Below are positions 47,188 to 55,906 of a stretch of 64,000 bases of DNA, piece by piece. Every line of letters begins with the position of its first letter. Position 1 is the first letter of the stretch. The position numbers were made by a program, and so were the translations under genes. The DNA is from Paenibacillus kyungheensis (GTDB lineage: Bacteria > Bacillota > Bacilli > Paenibacillales > Paenibacillaceae): positions 2,580,001 through 2,644,000 of the forward strand of contig NZ_CP117416.1 in NCBI RefSeq assembly GCF_028606985.1, given 5' to 3'. Below the pieces are notes generated by a model. It was not told the DNA's origin. It was given only the letters and a program-made list of their open reading frames with translations, and ran no database searches.

Positions 47188-47571
47188 ATGGATGTTAGTC
47201 AAATGACGGAATATACAAGATCTGGTGTGAGAAGGTCTGGTGATTACCTACAGGATTTGGTAGCTTTAGAAAACATATTTGAAATGCTGGAGCATCCAAA
47301 AAGGTTTAAATATATCAAAGTGGAAGCGGATGAAGTTGGATACCTAGATCATGTGGTTGCTCTTAATTCAAACGGAAGATATGTTGTTAAACAAGTTAAG
47401 TTTTCAACATATCCTGAACAAGATGATGATGAATATACTTAGGATAAACTCTTAGAAGAACAGCAAGGGAACAAAAGATTGCTTCCACTATTGCTCAAGA
47501 AATGGGCAACGTCTTTCTTAGACATAAAGCAAAAAGGTTTATTACATGAAGCCAGTACCAATGATATATTC
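47188..47571 (+). pseudogene. Broken 5' part of a Cap4/DUF4297-like dsDNA nuclease gene
   Basis: The first 84 codons encode a segment like the N-terminus of Cap4-type nuclease domains of anti-phage proteins: RRSGDYLQDLVALENIFE, then VEADEVGYLDHVVAL and YVVKQVKFST. A TAG at 47440-47442 stops it where a Trp codon is expected. The same frame then continues with DKLLEEQ and LLKKWATSFLDIKQKGLLHEA, which fits the family continuation. After ~47,570 the similarity fades, so the rest of the gene has been lost or replaced. Family call by eye; intact relatives carry NTPase or other defence modules. Confidence 0.55.
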
Positions 47572-48053
47572 TACCGTCACACGATGCGTAGCGCAGGCGC
47601 CAGAAATCGAAGCGTACGGGCAAAAGTGGGCATACGTCGACACAGTAGATATCGGCACATCGACGTTAACCAAATTCACAGAAGGAGAAGGACTCTACAA
47701 AGACCAAATGTATTACTTTCCCGGAACTCCCATTCGTCCTGCTACCTCTCCTTTTATCATATGACGCAAGGCTCCCCCCTTCCACAATCAAATCAATATG
47801 ATGATCGACTGCAAATTGGATTAAAGAATGTAGTGCGATACTGCCGCTTCCGATTTCTTTACAAGACATTTGAAGATCATAGATATATATTTTTCTTTTG
47901 ATCAGCAGTATTAGAAACTCGTGATTGTAGAAAAGAGCCATAATTGAGCCGGGCGACTATTATGTAAATAGGAATCGTAGAATACGTAACCGAATGACGC
48001 TGTAAGTCTAGATATGCGCAATATAATAGAAGATATTCTTCACAAAATTGTCA
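47572..48053. other. Gene debris without a supported coding sequence
   Basis: Short frames exist on both strands. A minus-strand frame near 47,770-47,900 (IYIYDLQMSCKEIGSGSIALHSL) has the look of a GNAT acetyl-CoA loop fragment, but nothing complete can be read. I take it as remnant sequence. Confidence 0.4.
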
Positions 48054-48092
48054 CGTCAAACGCTGATTAATCAGTATTTGACGCTTTTTTTT
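48054..48092 (+). terminator. Rho-independent terminator
   Basis: CGTCAAACGCTGATT pairs with AATCAGTATTTGACG (15-bp arms, two mismatches, no loop beyond the centre), followed by eight T at 48085-48092. It closes the remnant region before the hydrolase gene. Confidence 0.8.
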
Positions 48093-48195
48093 AAAAGTTA
48101 GTACATTTAAAGGAAAAAAGGGTAATAGCATTAGAGAACTAATGTTAGAAACGATTCATTTCCAGTTTAAATGGTAAAAAAGTGAGGTTATCCTA

Positions 48196-49086
48196 ATGTT
48201 CACCCATATGGCTGCAAGGTTAATTCGTCTTTTCCCCAATCAGGCGAAAAAGATGCCCATGCTCCCCTTCGAGCCAGTGAAGGAAAAAAAAGAGATGAAA
48301 GTAGAGACATCTGTAAAACTTACGGATATTTCCTTCTACTATCCCTGGGAATCCAAACTGAAAAAACTCCCATTGTATATTAATTTTCACGGGGGAGCGT
48401 TCATCATGCACGACAAGGAGATGGACGATCCGTACTGTCGTTACCTGGCTAACCGGACAGGATGCATCATTGCGAATGTGGAGTACGCAAAAGCGCCGGA
48501 GTATCCTTTTCCTAACCCACTCGAACAAGTCTATGAAGTATTTCGCTGGATCCAGAGCAAAGCCGACGATTTGAACATCGACACGGAAAAAATGATGGTT
48601 GGCGGACAAAGTTCGGGAGCCAATCTGGCTGCTGCGCTCTGTCTCTATTTGGAGGAAAAAAAGGAAAAGCAACCGCTACTTCAAGTGCTATCATGCCCGA
48701 TGCTGGATTTTGCGACTCCGCATGCCAACAAGCCGGAAACGGACAAATGGCGGGCACGATATCCTCAGGTCGCTCACTTTTTGAACATGTGCTACGTCCC
48801 GGAAAAAGGTCAAGCAGAACATCCTCTTGCTTCTCCTGTTCGCGCTGTCATAAGCAAACATTTGGCACCTGCCCTTATTCTCATCGCAGAACATGATGCT
48901 TTCAGGCCGGAAGCGGAATGTTATGCAGAGAAATTAAAGGAAGCTGGGGTACATATTGAGGAAAAAGTATTCAAAGACTGCAAGCACGCTTTTACCCACC
49001 TGGGTCCAAAAGAAAAAGCGGAGGAAGCCTGGGAAATGATTGCACGTAAAATCAGAGAAATAGCGAATGAGCGTTATGCAGAATAA
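48196..49086 (+). CDS. Alpha/beta hydrolase of the hormone-sensitive-lipase family
   Basis: 296 residues. The HSL-family oxyanion motif HGGAF is followed by the nucleophile elbow GGQSSGAN, then an Asp in EHDAFRPE and a His in KHAFTH, giving a full triad. There is no signal peptide or membrane segment, so a cytosolic carboxylesterase on small acyl esters is likely. The ATG at 48196 follows a GTGAGG site. It lies 70 bp before the carotenoid genes on the same strand and may be co-transcribed. A role in carotenoid ester chemistry is possible but not shown. Confidence 0.88.
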   Translation: MFTHMAARLIRLFPNQAKKMPMLPFEPVKEKKEMKVETSVKLTDISFYYPWESKLKKLPLYINFHGGAFIMHDKEMDDPYCRYLANRTGCIIANVEYAKAPEYPFPNPLEQVYEVFRWIQSKADDLNIDTEKMMVGGQSSGANLAAALCLYLEEKKEKQPLLQVLSCPMLDFATPHANKPETDKWRARYPQVAHFLNMCYVPEKGQAEHPLASPVRAVISKHLAPALILIAEHDAFRPEAECYAEKLKEAGVHIEEKVFKDCKHAFTHLGPKEKAEEAWEMIARKIREIANERYAE

Positions 49087-49156
49087 AGTAAGGCATATGC
49101 TGGCTTGGCGCAACAATCAACACCATTCTTGATTGATGGAAGGAGAAACAAGACAA

Positions 49157-50665
49157 ATGAACATGACAAACAAAAACGTAGTGGTTATCGGAGGCGGACT
49201 TGGAGGACTGTCAGCTGCAATTTCGCTGGCACAGGCAGGATATGAGGTATCTTTATACGAAAAAAACGATCACATCGGAGGAAAGTTGAACCGACTGGAT
49301 CAGGACGGATTCGGTTTTGATTTGGGCCCGTCTATTCTGACAATGCCTCAAGTGTTTGAGAATTTGTTTGCTGCCAGCGGCAAATCAATGAAGGACTATG
49401 TGCAGATTGAAAAGCTGAATCATCAATGGCGTTCCTTTTTTCCTGACGGAAATATCATCGACTTATATGAAAATCTACAGGACATGCAGGAGAAGAACGA
49501 TTCTTTGAGCGAAAAAGACATGCGCGAGTATAAGGATCTGCTTGAATACTCCAAAAAGATCTACGACATGACAGATAAAACCTATTTTAAACATGGTGTA
49601 GATAGCACAAGAGAAATTATGAAGCATACGAGTCTGTTTGGTGCGTTAAAAAATTTCGATTTGTTTTCTACTGTTCATGGAGCAATCGACAAGCGGATCA
49701 GCAATAAACAATTGCGTGATATGCTGTCCTACTTCATCAAATACGTAGGTTCTTCGCCTTACGACGCACCGGCTGTTTTGAATATGATGATTTACATGCA
49801 ACATGATCAGGGATTATGGTATGTACCCGGTGGATTGAATAAACTGGCAAACGGTTTGGTAAAGCTGGCTGAAGAAGTGGGAGTTCATTTCCATCTCGGG
49901 ACACCCATCGTCAAGCTCGAAAAAAACAACAAAGAAATCACAGGAGCTTTTTTGGAAGACGGAACAAAGCTGACTGCGGATTATTACGTTTCCAATATGG
50001 AGGTCATCCCGGTTTACGAACGGTTGCTAGACGAAGACAAACGCTTTGTAGGCAAATTAAAGAAAAAATTCGAACCGGCCAGTTCTGGTCTTGTTTTGCA
50101 TTTAGGCGTGAAAAAAAGCTACCCTCAGCTTCGCCATCATAATTTCTTTTTCGCGGAAAATATGAAGCAGCAAATGCAATCCATTTTCCATGAACATACC
50201 CTGCCGGAGGATCCGGTTATTTATTTGGTTAATGTTAATAAAACCGATCCATCGCAGGCTCCTGAAGGACATGAAAATATCAAAGTATTGCCCCACATTC
50301 CTTACATACGGGATCAGAAACCATTCACTCAGCAGGACTATGAGCAATTTGCCGAGCGAGTTCTCATCAAATTGGAAAAAATGGGCTTACACGATCTGCG
50401 AGCCAACATCGTGACCAGAGATATGTGGACACCAGAAGATATCAGAAAGACGTATGGCTCTGACCGCGGTGCTATTTACGGAACGGTATCCAATCGTAAA
50501 AAAAATAAAGGATTCAAGCATGCCAAACAAAGCGAACGCTATAACAATCTCTATTTTGTAGGCGGAACGGTAAACCCGGGCGGCGGAATGCCGATGGTTA
50601 CGTTAAGCGGCCAGCTGGTCAGCAAAAAAATTGTGCAGAGGGATGTTTCACATGCCGGACAATGA
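49157..50665 (+). CDS. crtP: 4,4'-diaponeurosporene oxidase (CrtP/CrtNb-like)
   Basis: 502 residues from the ATG at 49157; earlier TTG/ATG codons at 49133-49136 lie before the GGAAGGAG site. The N-terminal FAD motif is VVVIGGGLGGLSAA. It carries markers I recognise from staphylococcal CrtP rather than CrtN: HQWRSFFPDG, KYVGSSPYDAPAVL, SNMEVIPVYE and HHNFFF, ending with VGGTVNPGGGMPMV. CrtP oxidises the terminal methyl of 4,4'-diaponeurosporene to an aldehyde or acid. The gene overlaps the aldehyde dehydrogenase gene that follows, fitting consecutive steps. It is a membrane-associated FAD enzyme. Confidence 0.9.
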   Translation: MNMTNKNVVVIGGGLGGLSAAISLAQAGYEVSLYEKNDHIGGKLNRLDQDGFGFDLGPSILTMPQVFENLFAASGKSMKDYVQIEKLNHQWRSFFPDGNIIDLYENLQDMQEKNDSLSEKDMREYKDLLEYSKKIYDMTDKTYFKHGVDSTREIMKHTSLFGALKNFDLFSTVHGAIDKRISNKQLRDMLSYFIKYVGSSPYDAPAVLNMMIYMQHDQGLWYVPGGLNKLANGLVKLAEEVGVHFHLGTPIVKLEKNNKEITGAFLEDGTKLTADYYVSNMEVIPVYERLLDEDKRFVGKLKKKFEPASSGLVLHLGVKKSYPQLRHHNFFFAENMKQQMQSIFHEHTLPEDPVIYLVNVNKTDPSQAPEGHENIKVLPHIPYIRDQKPFTQQDYEQFAERVLIKLEKMGLHDLRANIVTRDMWTPEDIRKTYGSDRGAIYGTVSNRKKNKGFKHAKQSERYNNLYFVGGTVNPGGGMPMVTLSGQLVSKKIVQRDVSHAGQ

Positions 50666-52049
50666 GAATCATTTTCTGAAGACCTTGCCTGAAAAGCAGC
50701 GTGAAGATTTACTGCGCCAAGGCAGCCCTTCAAATGAGATGCGTAAAAAACAGCTTTTAAAGCTGAAAAATATTCTTGTGGAACGCGAAAAAGAATTAAC
50801 GGATGCACTTTATTCCGATTTGGGTAAACCGGCATTTGAATCTTTTTCATCGGAGATTGCCGTTCTGTTGAACGAAATCGATTACGTCTGCAAGCATATC
50901 AGTAAATGGAATCGTACCCGAGGTTCCCGGTACTTGAAATTAGGCTATATCGAATCACTACGAAAAAAGAGACATCCGTACGGAAGCGTACTGGTTATCG
51001 GTTCATGGAATTATCCGGTCCAGCTTACCCTAATGCCTGTGATCGGAGCTATCGCTGGAGGGAACTCTTGTATTATCAAGCCGTCCGAATATGCGCCGGT
51101 AGTAGCCGAGCTGCTAAAAGAAATCATCAATCAGGCATTTCCGCTTGAACAACTGCACGTGGTAACAGGAGATTCGCAAACCGCTAGCCTGCTGACTGCA
51201 GCACCGTTTGATTTGATTTTTTTTACAGGCAGCGGGCAAACTGGTAAGCGAGTGGCGGATCAAGCAGCCAAGCAGCTTACGCCGGTAATTCTGGAACTCG
51301 GCGGGAAAAACCCGTGTATCCTTGACGAAACGGGCTTTTCGGCAGCCGCTGTTAAGGACATTGTGTGGGGAAAATTCATCAATGCTGGCCAAACTTGTAT
51401 TGCGCCGGATACCCTTTTTGTTCAGCGCTCCGTTTACGAAAAAACGCTGGCTGAAATTTCTACGGTGCTTTCTGATTTCTATGGGGAGCAACCTCAGACA
51501 AGCAGAGATTATGGTCGAATCTGTACCGAAGCCCATTTTCAAAAAGTGATAAATTTTATCGAACAGGGCACAGTTCAGTATGGCGGTGCGTATGATCAAG
51601 CCGACCGATTTATCGCTCCAACCGTGTTAACGGATATCGAGCCGAGAAGCCCAGTCCTGGAAGAAGAAATTTTCGGTCCGGTTCTTCCGGTCATTCCCTA
51701 TACCGATTTGAATTCATTATTATCCAGTGGCAGTCTGCAGCGTGATGCGCTTACCGGATACATATTCAGCACCGATAAACATCGAATTGAGCAGTTTAAC
51801 GAATACATGCGTTCCTCGACGATCAGCGTCAATCAAGTAATTCATCATGCAGCGAGTCCCCATATTGCGTTTGGCGGAGTTGGCCAAAGCGGATACGGGG
51901 CTTATCATGGCAAAGCCGGGTTTCTGGCTTTTAGCTATGAAAAAACGAGCGTTCGAACGTATCATTATCTACGCTTTTCGGGCAAATTCCCGCCTTATTC
52001 GGAACGAAACATGAAAGCTTTGAAGAAGTTGAGAAAGAGGATTCTGTAA
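50652..52049 (+). CDS. Aldehyde dehydrogenase, probably diaponeurosporenal dehydrogenase (AldH/CrtNc-like)
   Basis: 466 residues from ATG 50652, which follows AGAGGG; the longer frame from TTG 50631 lacks a site. Class 3-like aldehyde dehydrogenase: GSWNYPVQL, FTGSGQTGK for NAD, catalytic-base Glu in ELGGKNP and nucleophile Cys in FINAGQTCIAPD. The C-terminus has HIAFGGVGQSGYGAYHG, as in fatty-aldehyde-type members. It overlaps crtP by 14 bp and lies between two carotenoid oxidoreductases, so conversion of the terminal carotenoid aldehyde to the carboxylate is the natural role. General fatty aldehyde oxidation is the alternative. Confidence 0.88.
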   Translation: MPDNENHFLKTLPEKQREDLLRQGSPSNEMRKKQLLKLKNILVEREKELTDALYSDLGKPAFESFSSEIAVLLNEIDYVCKHISKWNRTRGSRYLKLGYIESLRKKRHPYGSVLVIGSWNYPVQLTLMPVIGAIAGGNSCIIKPSEYAPVVAELLKEIINQAFPLEQLHVVTGDSQTASLLTAAPFDLIFFTGSGQTGKRVADQAAKQLTPVILELGGKNPCILDETGFSAAAVKDIVWGKFINAGQTCIAPDTLFVQRSVYEKTLAEISTVLSDFYGEQPQTSRDYGRICTEAHFQKVINFIEQGTVQYGGAYDQADRFIAPTVLTDIEPRSPVLEEEIFGPVLPVIPYTDLNSLLSSGSLQRDALTGYIFSTDKHRIEQFNEYMRSSTISVNQVIHHAASPHIAFGGVGQSGYGAYHGKAGFLAFSYEKTSVRTYHYLRFSGKFPPYSERNMKALKKLRKRIL

Positions 52050-52099
52050 ACAACCGGTATCGCAACAAAGAAAACAGGATGCGGAAATGAGGATTTTGT

Positions 52100-53629
52100 A
52101 TGAGTAAAAAGGTAATAGTCATCGGAAGCGGGGTGGCGGGTCTTGCCTCTGCCATAAGGCTTCAGGCTGCTGGCTACCAAGTAGAAATCTATGAAAAAGG
52201 TTTGACACCCGGTGGTAAAATGAACCGGATCGAACTGGACGGAGGATACAAATTCGATTTGGGACCTAGTATCGTGATGATGCCAGAAATCTATCGGGAA
52301 CTATTCGAAGTGTGCGGCCGTGACCCGGACGATTATATTCCCATGGAAAAACTAGATCCGATTTATCGGGCTTATTTTAGTGATATTCCTGATGAGCCTT
52401 TTGACATTTCCTCCGATATGACCAAGCTGACCAAAACGATCGAAGCGATCAGTGAAGAAGATACAGCAGGCTTTTTTCGGTATCTGCATGAGATTTATCA
52501 AAAATTTATCATTGCTAAAAATTATATTCTTCCCAGGCCTTTCCGTAAAAGGAGTGACTTTTATAACCTCCCAATGCTGAAAAAGGCAATAAAATTAAAA
52601 CCTTACGATACTGCGGATAAATTTGTCGGTCGGTATATCAAGAACAAAAGGCTGAGACAGATGATCAGCTTTCAAACGTTATATATCGGCATTTCACCTC
52701 TGACTAGCCCTTCTTTTTATACAATGATTCCGATGCTTCAATTTTTATATGGAGTATGGTTTATTAAGGGCGGGATGTATACGATGGCTTTGTCGATGGA
52801 AAGACTCTTCAAAGAGCTTGGAGGAATCATTCATTACGGCCAAGATGTACAGCAGATATCTATTCAAAATCAAAAAGCAGAAGGGATTGTCGTGGACGGG
52901 CAAAACATTTCTTCGGATTATGTCGTTTGCAACGCAGACTTTCCTTATGCGATCAAACATCTGGTACAAGACAAGTCTGCTAAAGGACAGTATACCGACG
53001 AGAAAGTCGACAGCATGAAATATTCTTGCTCCTGTTTTTTGTTGTACCTCGGTATGAACCGCAAGTATGAAGAAACTGACCATGTGCATAATTTTATTTT
53101 CAATGAGGATCTGGACCAGAATCTCAATGATATTTTTGATGGAAAAAAACTGACGAATGCTTCTTTTTACGTGTATATCGCTTCAAAAGCAGATCCTTCC
53201 ATGGCTCCTGAAGGAACAGATGGATTGTATATTCTGATGCCTGTATCAAATGCAGTCGAATCCAACTATGAGTGGGACGAAGAGACGGTTGCTTATTATC
53301 GCAGTTACATCTTAAATGAATTGAAAAAGATTCGTGGTTTTGAAAATGTGGATAATGAGATTGTGACCGAAACGCATATCACACCACTGGATTTCAGTTC
53401 CAAGTTCAATGCGTATAATGGTGCTTCGTTTGGTTTGCAGCCTATTTTAAAACAAAGCAACCACTACCGTCCCCAAAGCAAAGCGAGCGATTGCGAAAAT
53501 TTGTACTTTACTGGAAGCAGTACACATCCCGGCGCTGGCGTTCCAATCGTACTTCTATCTGCCAAAATTGCCGCTCAAGAATTGATCCAAGATGATACAG
53601 GTAATCTGTTTGATTATTCGGTGAAATAA
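52100..53629 (+). CDS. crtN: Dehydrosqualene (diapophytoene) desaturase
   Basis: 509 residues. The FAD motif VIVIGSGVAGLASA is followed by CrtN hallmarks: DLGPSIVMMPEIY, RKRSDFYNL, SFQTLYIGI, GVWFIKGGMYTMA and the C-terminal TGSSTHPGAGVPIVL. CrtN removes hydrogen stepwise from 4,4'-diapophytoene to give yellow diaponeurosporene, the substrate of CrtP. It starts 50 bp after the aldehyde dehydrogenase with an ATGAGGA-type site. In its context it is the earliest pathway step encoded here, as no crtM is visible. Confidence 0.92.
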   Translation: MSKKVIVIGSGVAGLASAIRLQAAGYQVEIYEKGLTPGGKMNRIELDGGYKFDLGPSIVMMPEIYRELFEVCGRDPDDYIPMEKLDPIYRAYFSDIPDEPFDISSDMTKLTKTIEAISEEDTAGFFRYLHEIYQKFIIAKNYILPRPFRKRSDFYNLPMLKKAIKLKPYDTADKFVGRYIKNKRLRQMISFQTLYIGISPLTSPSFYTMIPMLQFLYGVWFIKGGMYTMALSMERLFKELGGIIHYGQDVQQISIQNQKAEGIVVDGQNISSDYVVCNADFPYAIKHLVQDKSAKGQYTDEKVDSMKYSCSCFLLYLGMNRKYEETDHVHNFIFNEDLDQNLNDIFDGKKLTNASFYVYIASKADPSMAPEGTDGLYILMPVSNAVESNYEWDEETVAYYRSYILNELKKIRGFENVDNEIVTETHITPLDFSSKFNAYNGASFGLQPILKQSNHYRPQSKASDCENLYFTGSSTHPGAGVPIVLLSAKIAAQELIQDDTGNLFDYSVK

Positions 53630-53656
53630 AGAAAGGGGGCGAATGTTATAACGGCT

Positions 53657-54754
53657 TTGGACATTATCAAACTGGCGATTGGATTTGGGACAGTGATAGT
53701 CGGCTTCCTCATGTTCTGGTCGCTACCTGTGCCCCGTGCCTCCTCCAGCGGGGCAACCAATCTACCGTTTCTGTCTATTATTATTCCTGCTAGAAATGAA
53801 GAAAGTAGGATCGTGCCTTTGCTGCAGTCCCTACAGGAACAGCGGTTTACCTCATTCGAAATTCTGGTTGTGGATGACGATTCATCGGACAAGACCGCTA
53901 CTGTAGCGGAAAGTTTCGGTGCAAAGGTGTTGCAGAACGAAGGAGTAGGGAAATCCTCAGCCTGCTGGCACGGCGCCGAACAAGCTAAAGGAAGCTGGTT
54001 ATTATTTTTGGACGCGGATACCAAATTCGAAAGCACAGAGGGGCTAAACAATCTGCTGCAGTTTTATCAGGAAAAGGGAGCCAGAGGTATTACAGCACTG
54101 CAACCTTTTCATACGGTAGAGCGCTTGTATGAACATCTTTCTGTTATTTTTAACATTATCGTTGTAACCGGAATGAATCTGTTTACCATTTGGGGTTCGC
54201 GTTTTAAAACGGCCGGTTCGTTCGGTCCGTGTATTTTATGCAATCGCGATGATTATTTTTTGTCTGGAGGGCATAAAAAAATCGAGGGAGCCATCATGGA
54301 TGATTTGGCACTAGGAGAGGCGTTTCTTGAACAAAATCTTCCTGTACACTGCCTGGGGGGTAAAGGTATTATATCTCTGCGCATGTATCCCGAAGGCATT
54401 GGCAGTCTGATCGAGGGCTGGTGTAAAAGTTTTGCCGTCGGTTCCAAATCGACGCATCCGGTTGTCATGTTCATGGTCATCTTATGGATATCCGGTAGTT
54501 TCATTGCTGCATCCGCTCTAGTTTCTTCCCTGATAGCATGGAATCCTGCTACCATCCTGTTGAGCGGGATATTATATGTCCTGTATGCTATTCAGACAGG
54601 ATGGTTTGCCGGCAGAGTCGGGGACTTCAAAAAAGCGATTTTTCTTGTTTACCCGATATGGTTTGCGTTTTTTATAGGCATTTATTTATATTCCTTTATC
54701 AGGGTGAATGTTTTCCGTTCCGTAAGCTGGAAAGGTCGCAAAATCAAAGTCTGA
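53657..54754 (+). CDS. crtQ: Family 2 glycosyltransferase, CrtQ-like
   Basis: About 365 residues with an N-terminal membrane helix, then a GT-A core: SIIIPARNEE, VVDDDSSDKT, the DxD-like FLDADTKF and later DDLALGEA. Two or three C-terminal helices follow (around residues 270-345). In staphyloxanthin synthesis CrtQ glucosylates the carotenoid carboxylate. The start is uncertain: AAAGGGGG (53632-53639) precedes an out-of-frame ATG, and the first plausible in-frame start is TTG 53657 at an unusually long spacing. It is the last gene before a strong terminator. A CrtO-like acyltransferase is not present. Confidence 0.85.
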   Translation: MDIIKLAIGFGTVIVGFLMFWSLPVPRASSSGATNLPFLSIIIPARNEESRIVPLLQSLQEQRFTSFEILVVDDDSSDKTATVAESFGAKVLQNEGVGKSSACWHGAEQAKGSWLLFLDADTKFESTEGLNNLLQFYQEKGARGITALQPFHTVERLYEHLSVIFNIIVVTGMNLFTIWGSRFKTAGSFGPCILCNRDDYFLSGGHKKIEGAIMDDLALGEAFLEQNLPVHCLGGKGIISLRMYPEGIGSLIEGWCKSFAVGSKSTHPVVMFMVILWISGSFIAASALVSSLIAWNPATILLSGILYVLYAIQTGWFAGRVGDFKKAIFLVYPIWFAFFIGIYLYSFIRVNVFRSVSWKGRKIKV

Positions 54755-54796
54755 ATACTGCGTGATATAAGCTAATTATTAAATCAAGTTTTTGGG

Positions 54797-54836
54797 AGAC
54801 CTCTTGTACATGTTTTGAACTCACAAGAGGTCTTTT
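54797..54836 (+). terminator. Terminator of the carotenoid operon
   Basis: AGACCTCTTGT (54797-54807) pairs perfectly with ACAAGAGGTCT (54823-54833), followed by a short T run. It lies 43 bp after the crtQ-like stop codon. Confidence 0.85.
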
Positions 54837-54922
54837 CATATCATGAACATAATCATTGAATATCAAGCTTCACCAAAGTCTAACGAGCATTACCCAAATC
54901 ATACGGTGATAACTATGTTGGA

Positions 54923-55201
54923 TTGGATGTGGAGCAGGATGGAATAATAGTAATATCCATTGAAAAGTACAAAATTGAGCGTAGAGAGCGTAATATCTCT
55001 TTAGGTACTTTACAAAAATTTCTAGTATTACAAATTAAGCCTTCACAGTTATTTGAAAACTATGATAATAAACAAACTAAGGAATTGGCAGACATGTTAA
55101 ATCTCGTTCAATTTTTATTAGAATCTAGGTCTAATAAAGAGATCGCGGTCATCGAAAAAATGATCAGTAATTTGCTAGAATCAATAGACGAATTAAAATA
55201 A
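54923..55201 (+). pseudogene. Truncated XRE-type regulator remnant
   Basis: A 92-codon frame whose start (TTG) has no ribosome site. The segment KIERRERNISLGTLQKF followed by IKPSQLFENY fits the last helices of an XRE/Cro-type DNA-binding domain, and a helical C-terminal tail follows. The part that should hold the recognition helix is missing, because a stop codon lies upstream at 54881. A more decayed copy of its end is at 46,488-46,565. It could still be translated as a small protein, but I judge it a relic. Confidence 0.5.
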
Positions 55202-55607
55202 AGAATAAATATTCAAATATAATAATTGTACTAACGCATACAATTAAATAAATCCTATGTAGTGATTATAAAAGTAAATTGCATAGAGTTTATTTAATTA
55301 AGATATTAAAAGTATAAAATAGCGGCGCTAAGAGAATTAAGGTTGGTAATTATTAAATAATAAAAGTTATCTAAATGTATAATATATGAGTAATAATTAT
55401 GGATATAAAATATAACTAAATTCAAATCTTGTATACATAATCACAAAACTCGTATTTTGTACATATGTATATAAGATTGATATGACTCTGTTTTCTTATC
55501 TATTACTGTTGTTATTTGATATAATAGTCTTCTCCTTTCATATTTGCACCACAAAATAAAAAAGTAACAGGTTTTTTAACTAGATAAATTAATTGGAGTA
55601 AACTATT

Positions 55608-55739
55608 ATGTTGAGTAATTTTTTCTTAGATGATTTACACTCCTTATTGTGGCTAGATCGCTTACTCTTTTTGATAGTATATAATAGTGAGCAATTATTT
55701 TATATATTGGTTCAATCCTCGAATCATTATAGGTATTGA
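55608..55739 (+). CDS. Possible 43-residue hydrophobic peptide
   Basis: An ATG at 55608 follows GGAG (55595-55598) at 9-nt spacing and opens 43 codons rich in Leu, Phe and Tyr (start MLSNFFLDDLHSLLWLDRLL). The last third lies in the arm and loop of the inverted repeat at 55,694-55,756. It is unlike anything I recognise. The frame may be chance in AT-rich DNA, or a small membrane peptide or leader. Confidence 0.2.
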   Translation: MLSNFFLDDLHSLLWLDRLLFLIVYNSEQLFYILVQSSNHYRY

Positions 55740-55756
55740 CCAATATATAAAATAAT
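55694..55756. repeat. Long inverted repeat (18-bp perfect arms), MITE-like hairpin
   Basis: ATTATTTTATATATTGGT (55694-55711) pairs perfectly with its complement at 55739-55756 around a 27-nt loop. Outside, AATAGTGAG (55682-55690) and CTCACACTATT (55764-55774) extend the symmetry imperfectly. There is no flanking T run, so it is a weak candidate for a terminator and a better one for a mobile-element relic or cruciform. Confidence 0.65.
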
Positions 55757-55906
55757 CCTGCAACTCACACTATTGTTAACTATTACTTTACTACCCAAAG
55801 AAATAAAATTAGAAAGCCGATTAACTAACCTGCCAATGCATAATTAAATACCTCTAAGATAAACCAACTGCTAAATGATATAAAAATGAGATTCTCTTTC
55901 TTTATG

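Larger units (their letters stand above)
55202..55906. other. AT-rich gap with a duplicated tail and a large hairpin
   Basis: The stretch contains sequence related to 46,600-46,700 (for example CACAAAACTCGTATTT near 55,441), a possible 43-codon frame and the long inverted repeat at 55,694. No established gene is seen. Confidence 0.6.

Noticed and set aside
47479-47901. Separate 140-residue gene after the nuclease-like fragment
   Set aside because: Its first third is the in-frame continuation of the broken nuclease gene and the rest is low-complexity basic sequence; no ribosome site.
47546-47941. Overlapping frames on both strands (72 and 91 residues)
   Set aside because: Neither has a ribosome site or a complete family match. 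The minus-strand one has only a GNAT-like fragment, so both were treated as debris.
48093-48195. SigB-type promoter before the hydrolase/carotenoid operon
   Set aside because: GGGTAA at 48120 resembles a SigB -10, but no GTTT-type -35 lies at the right distance.
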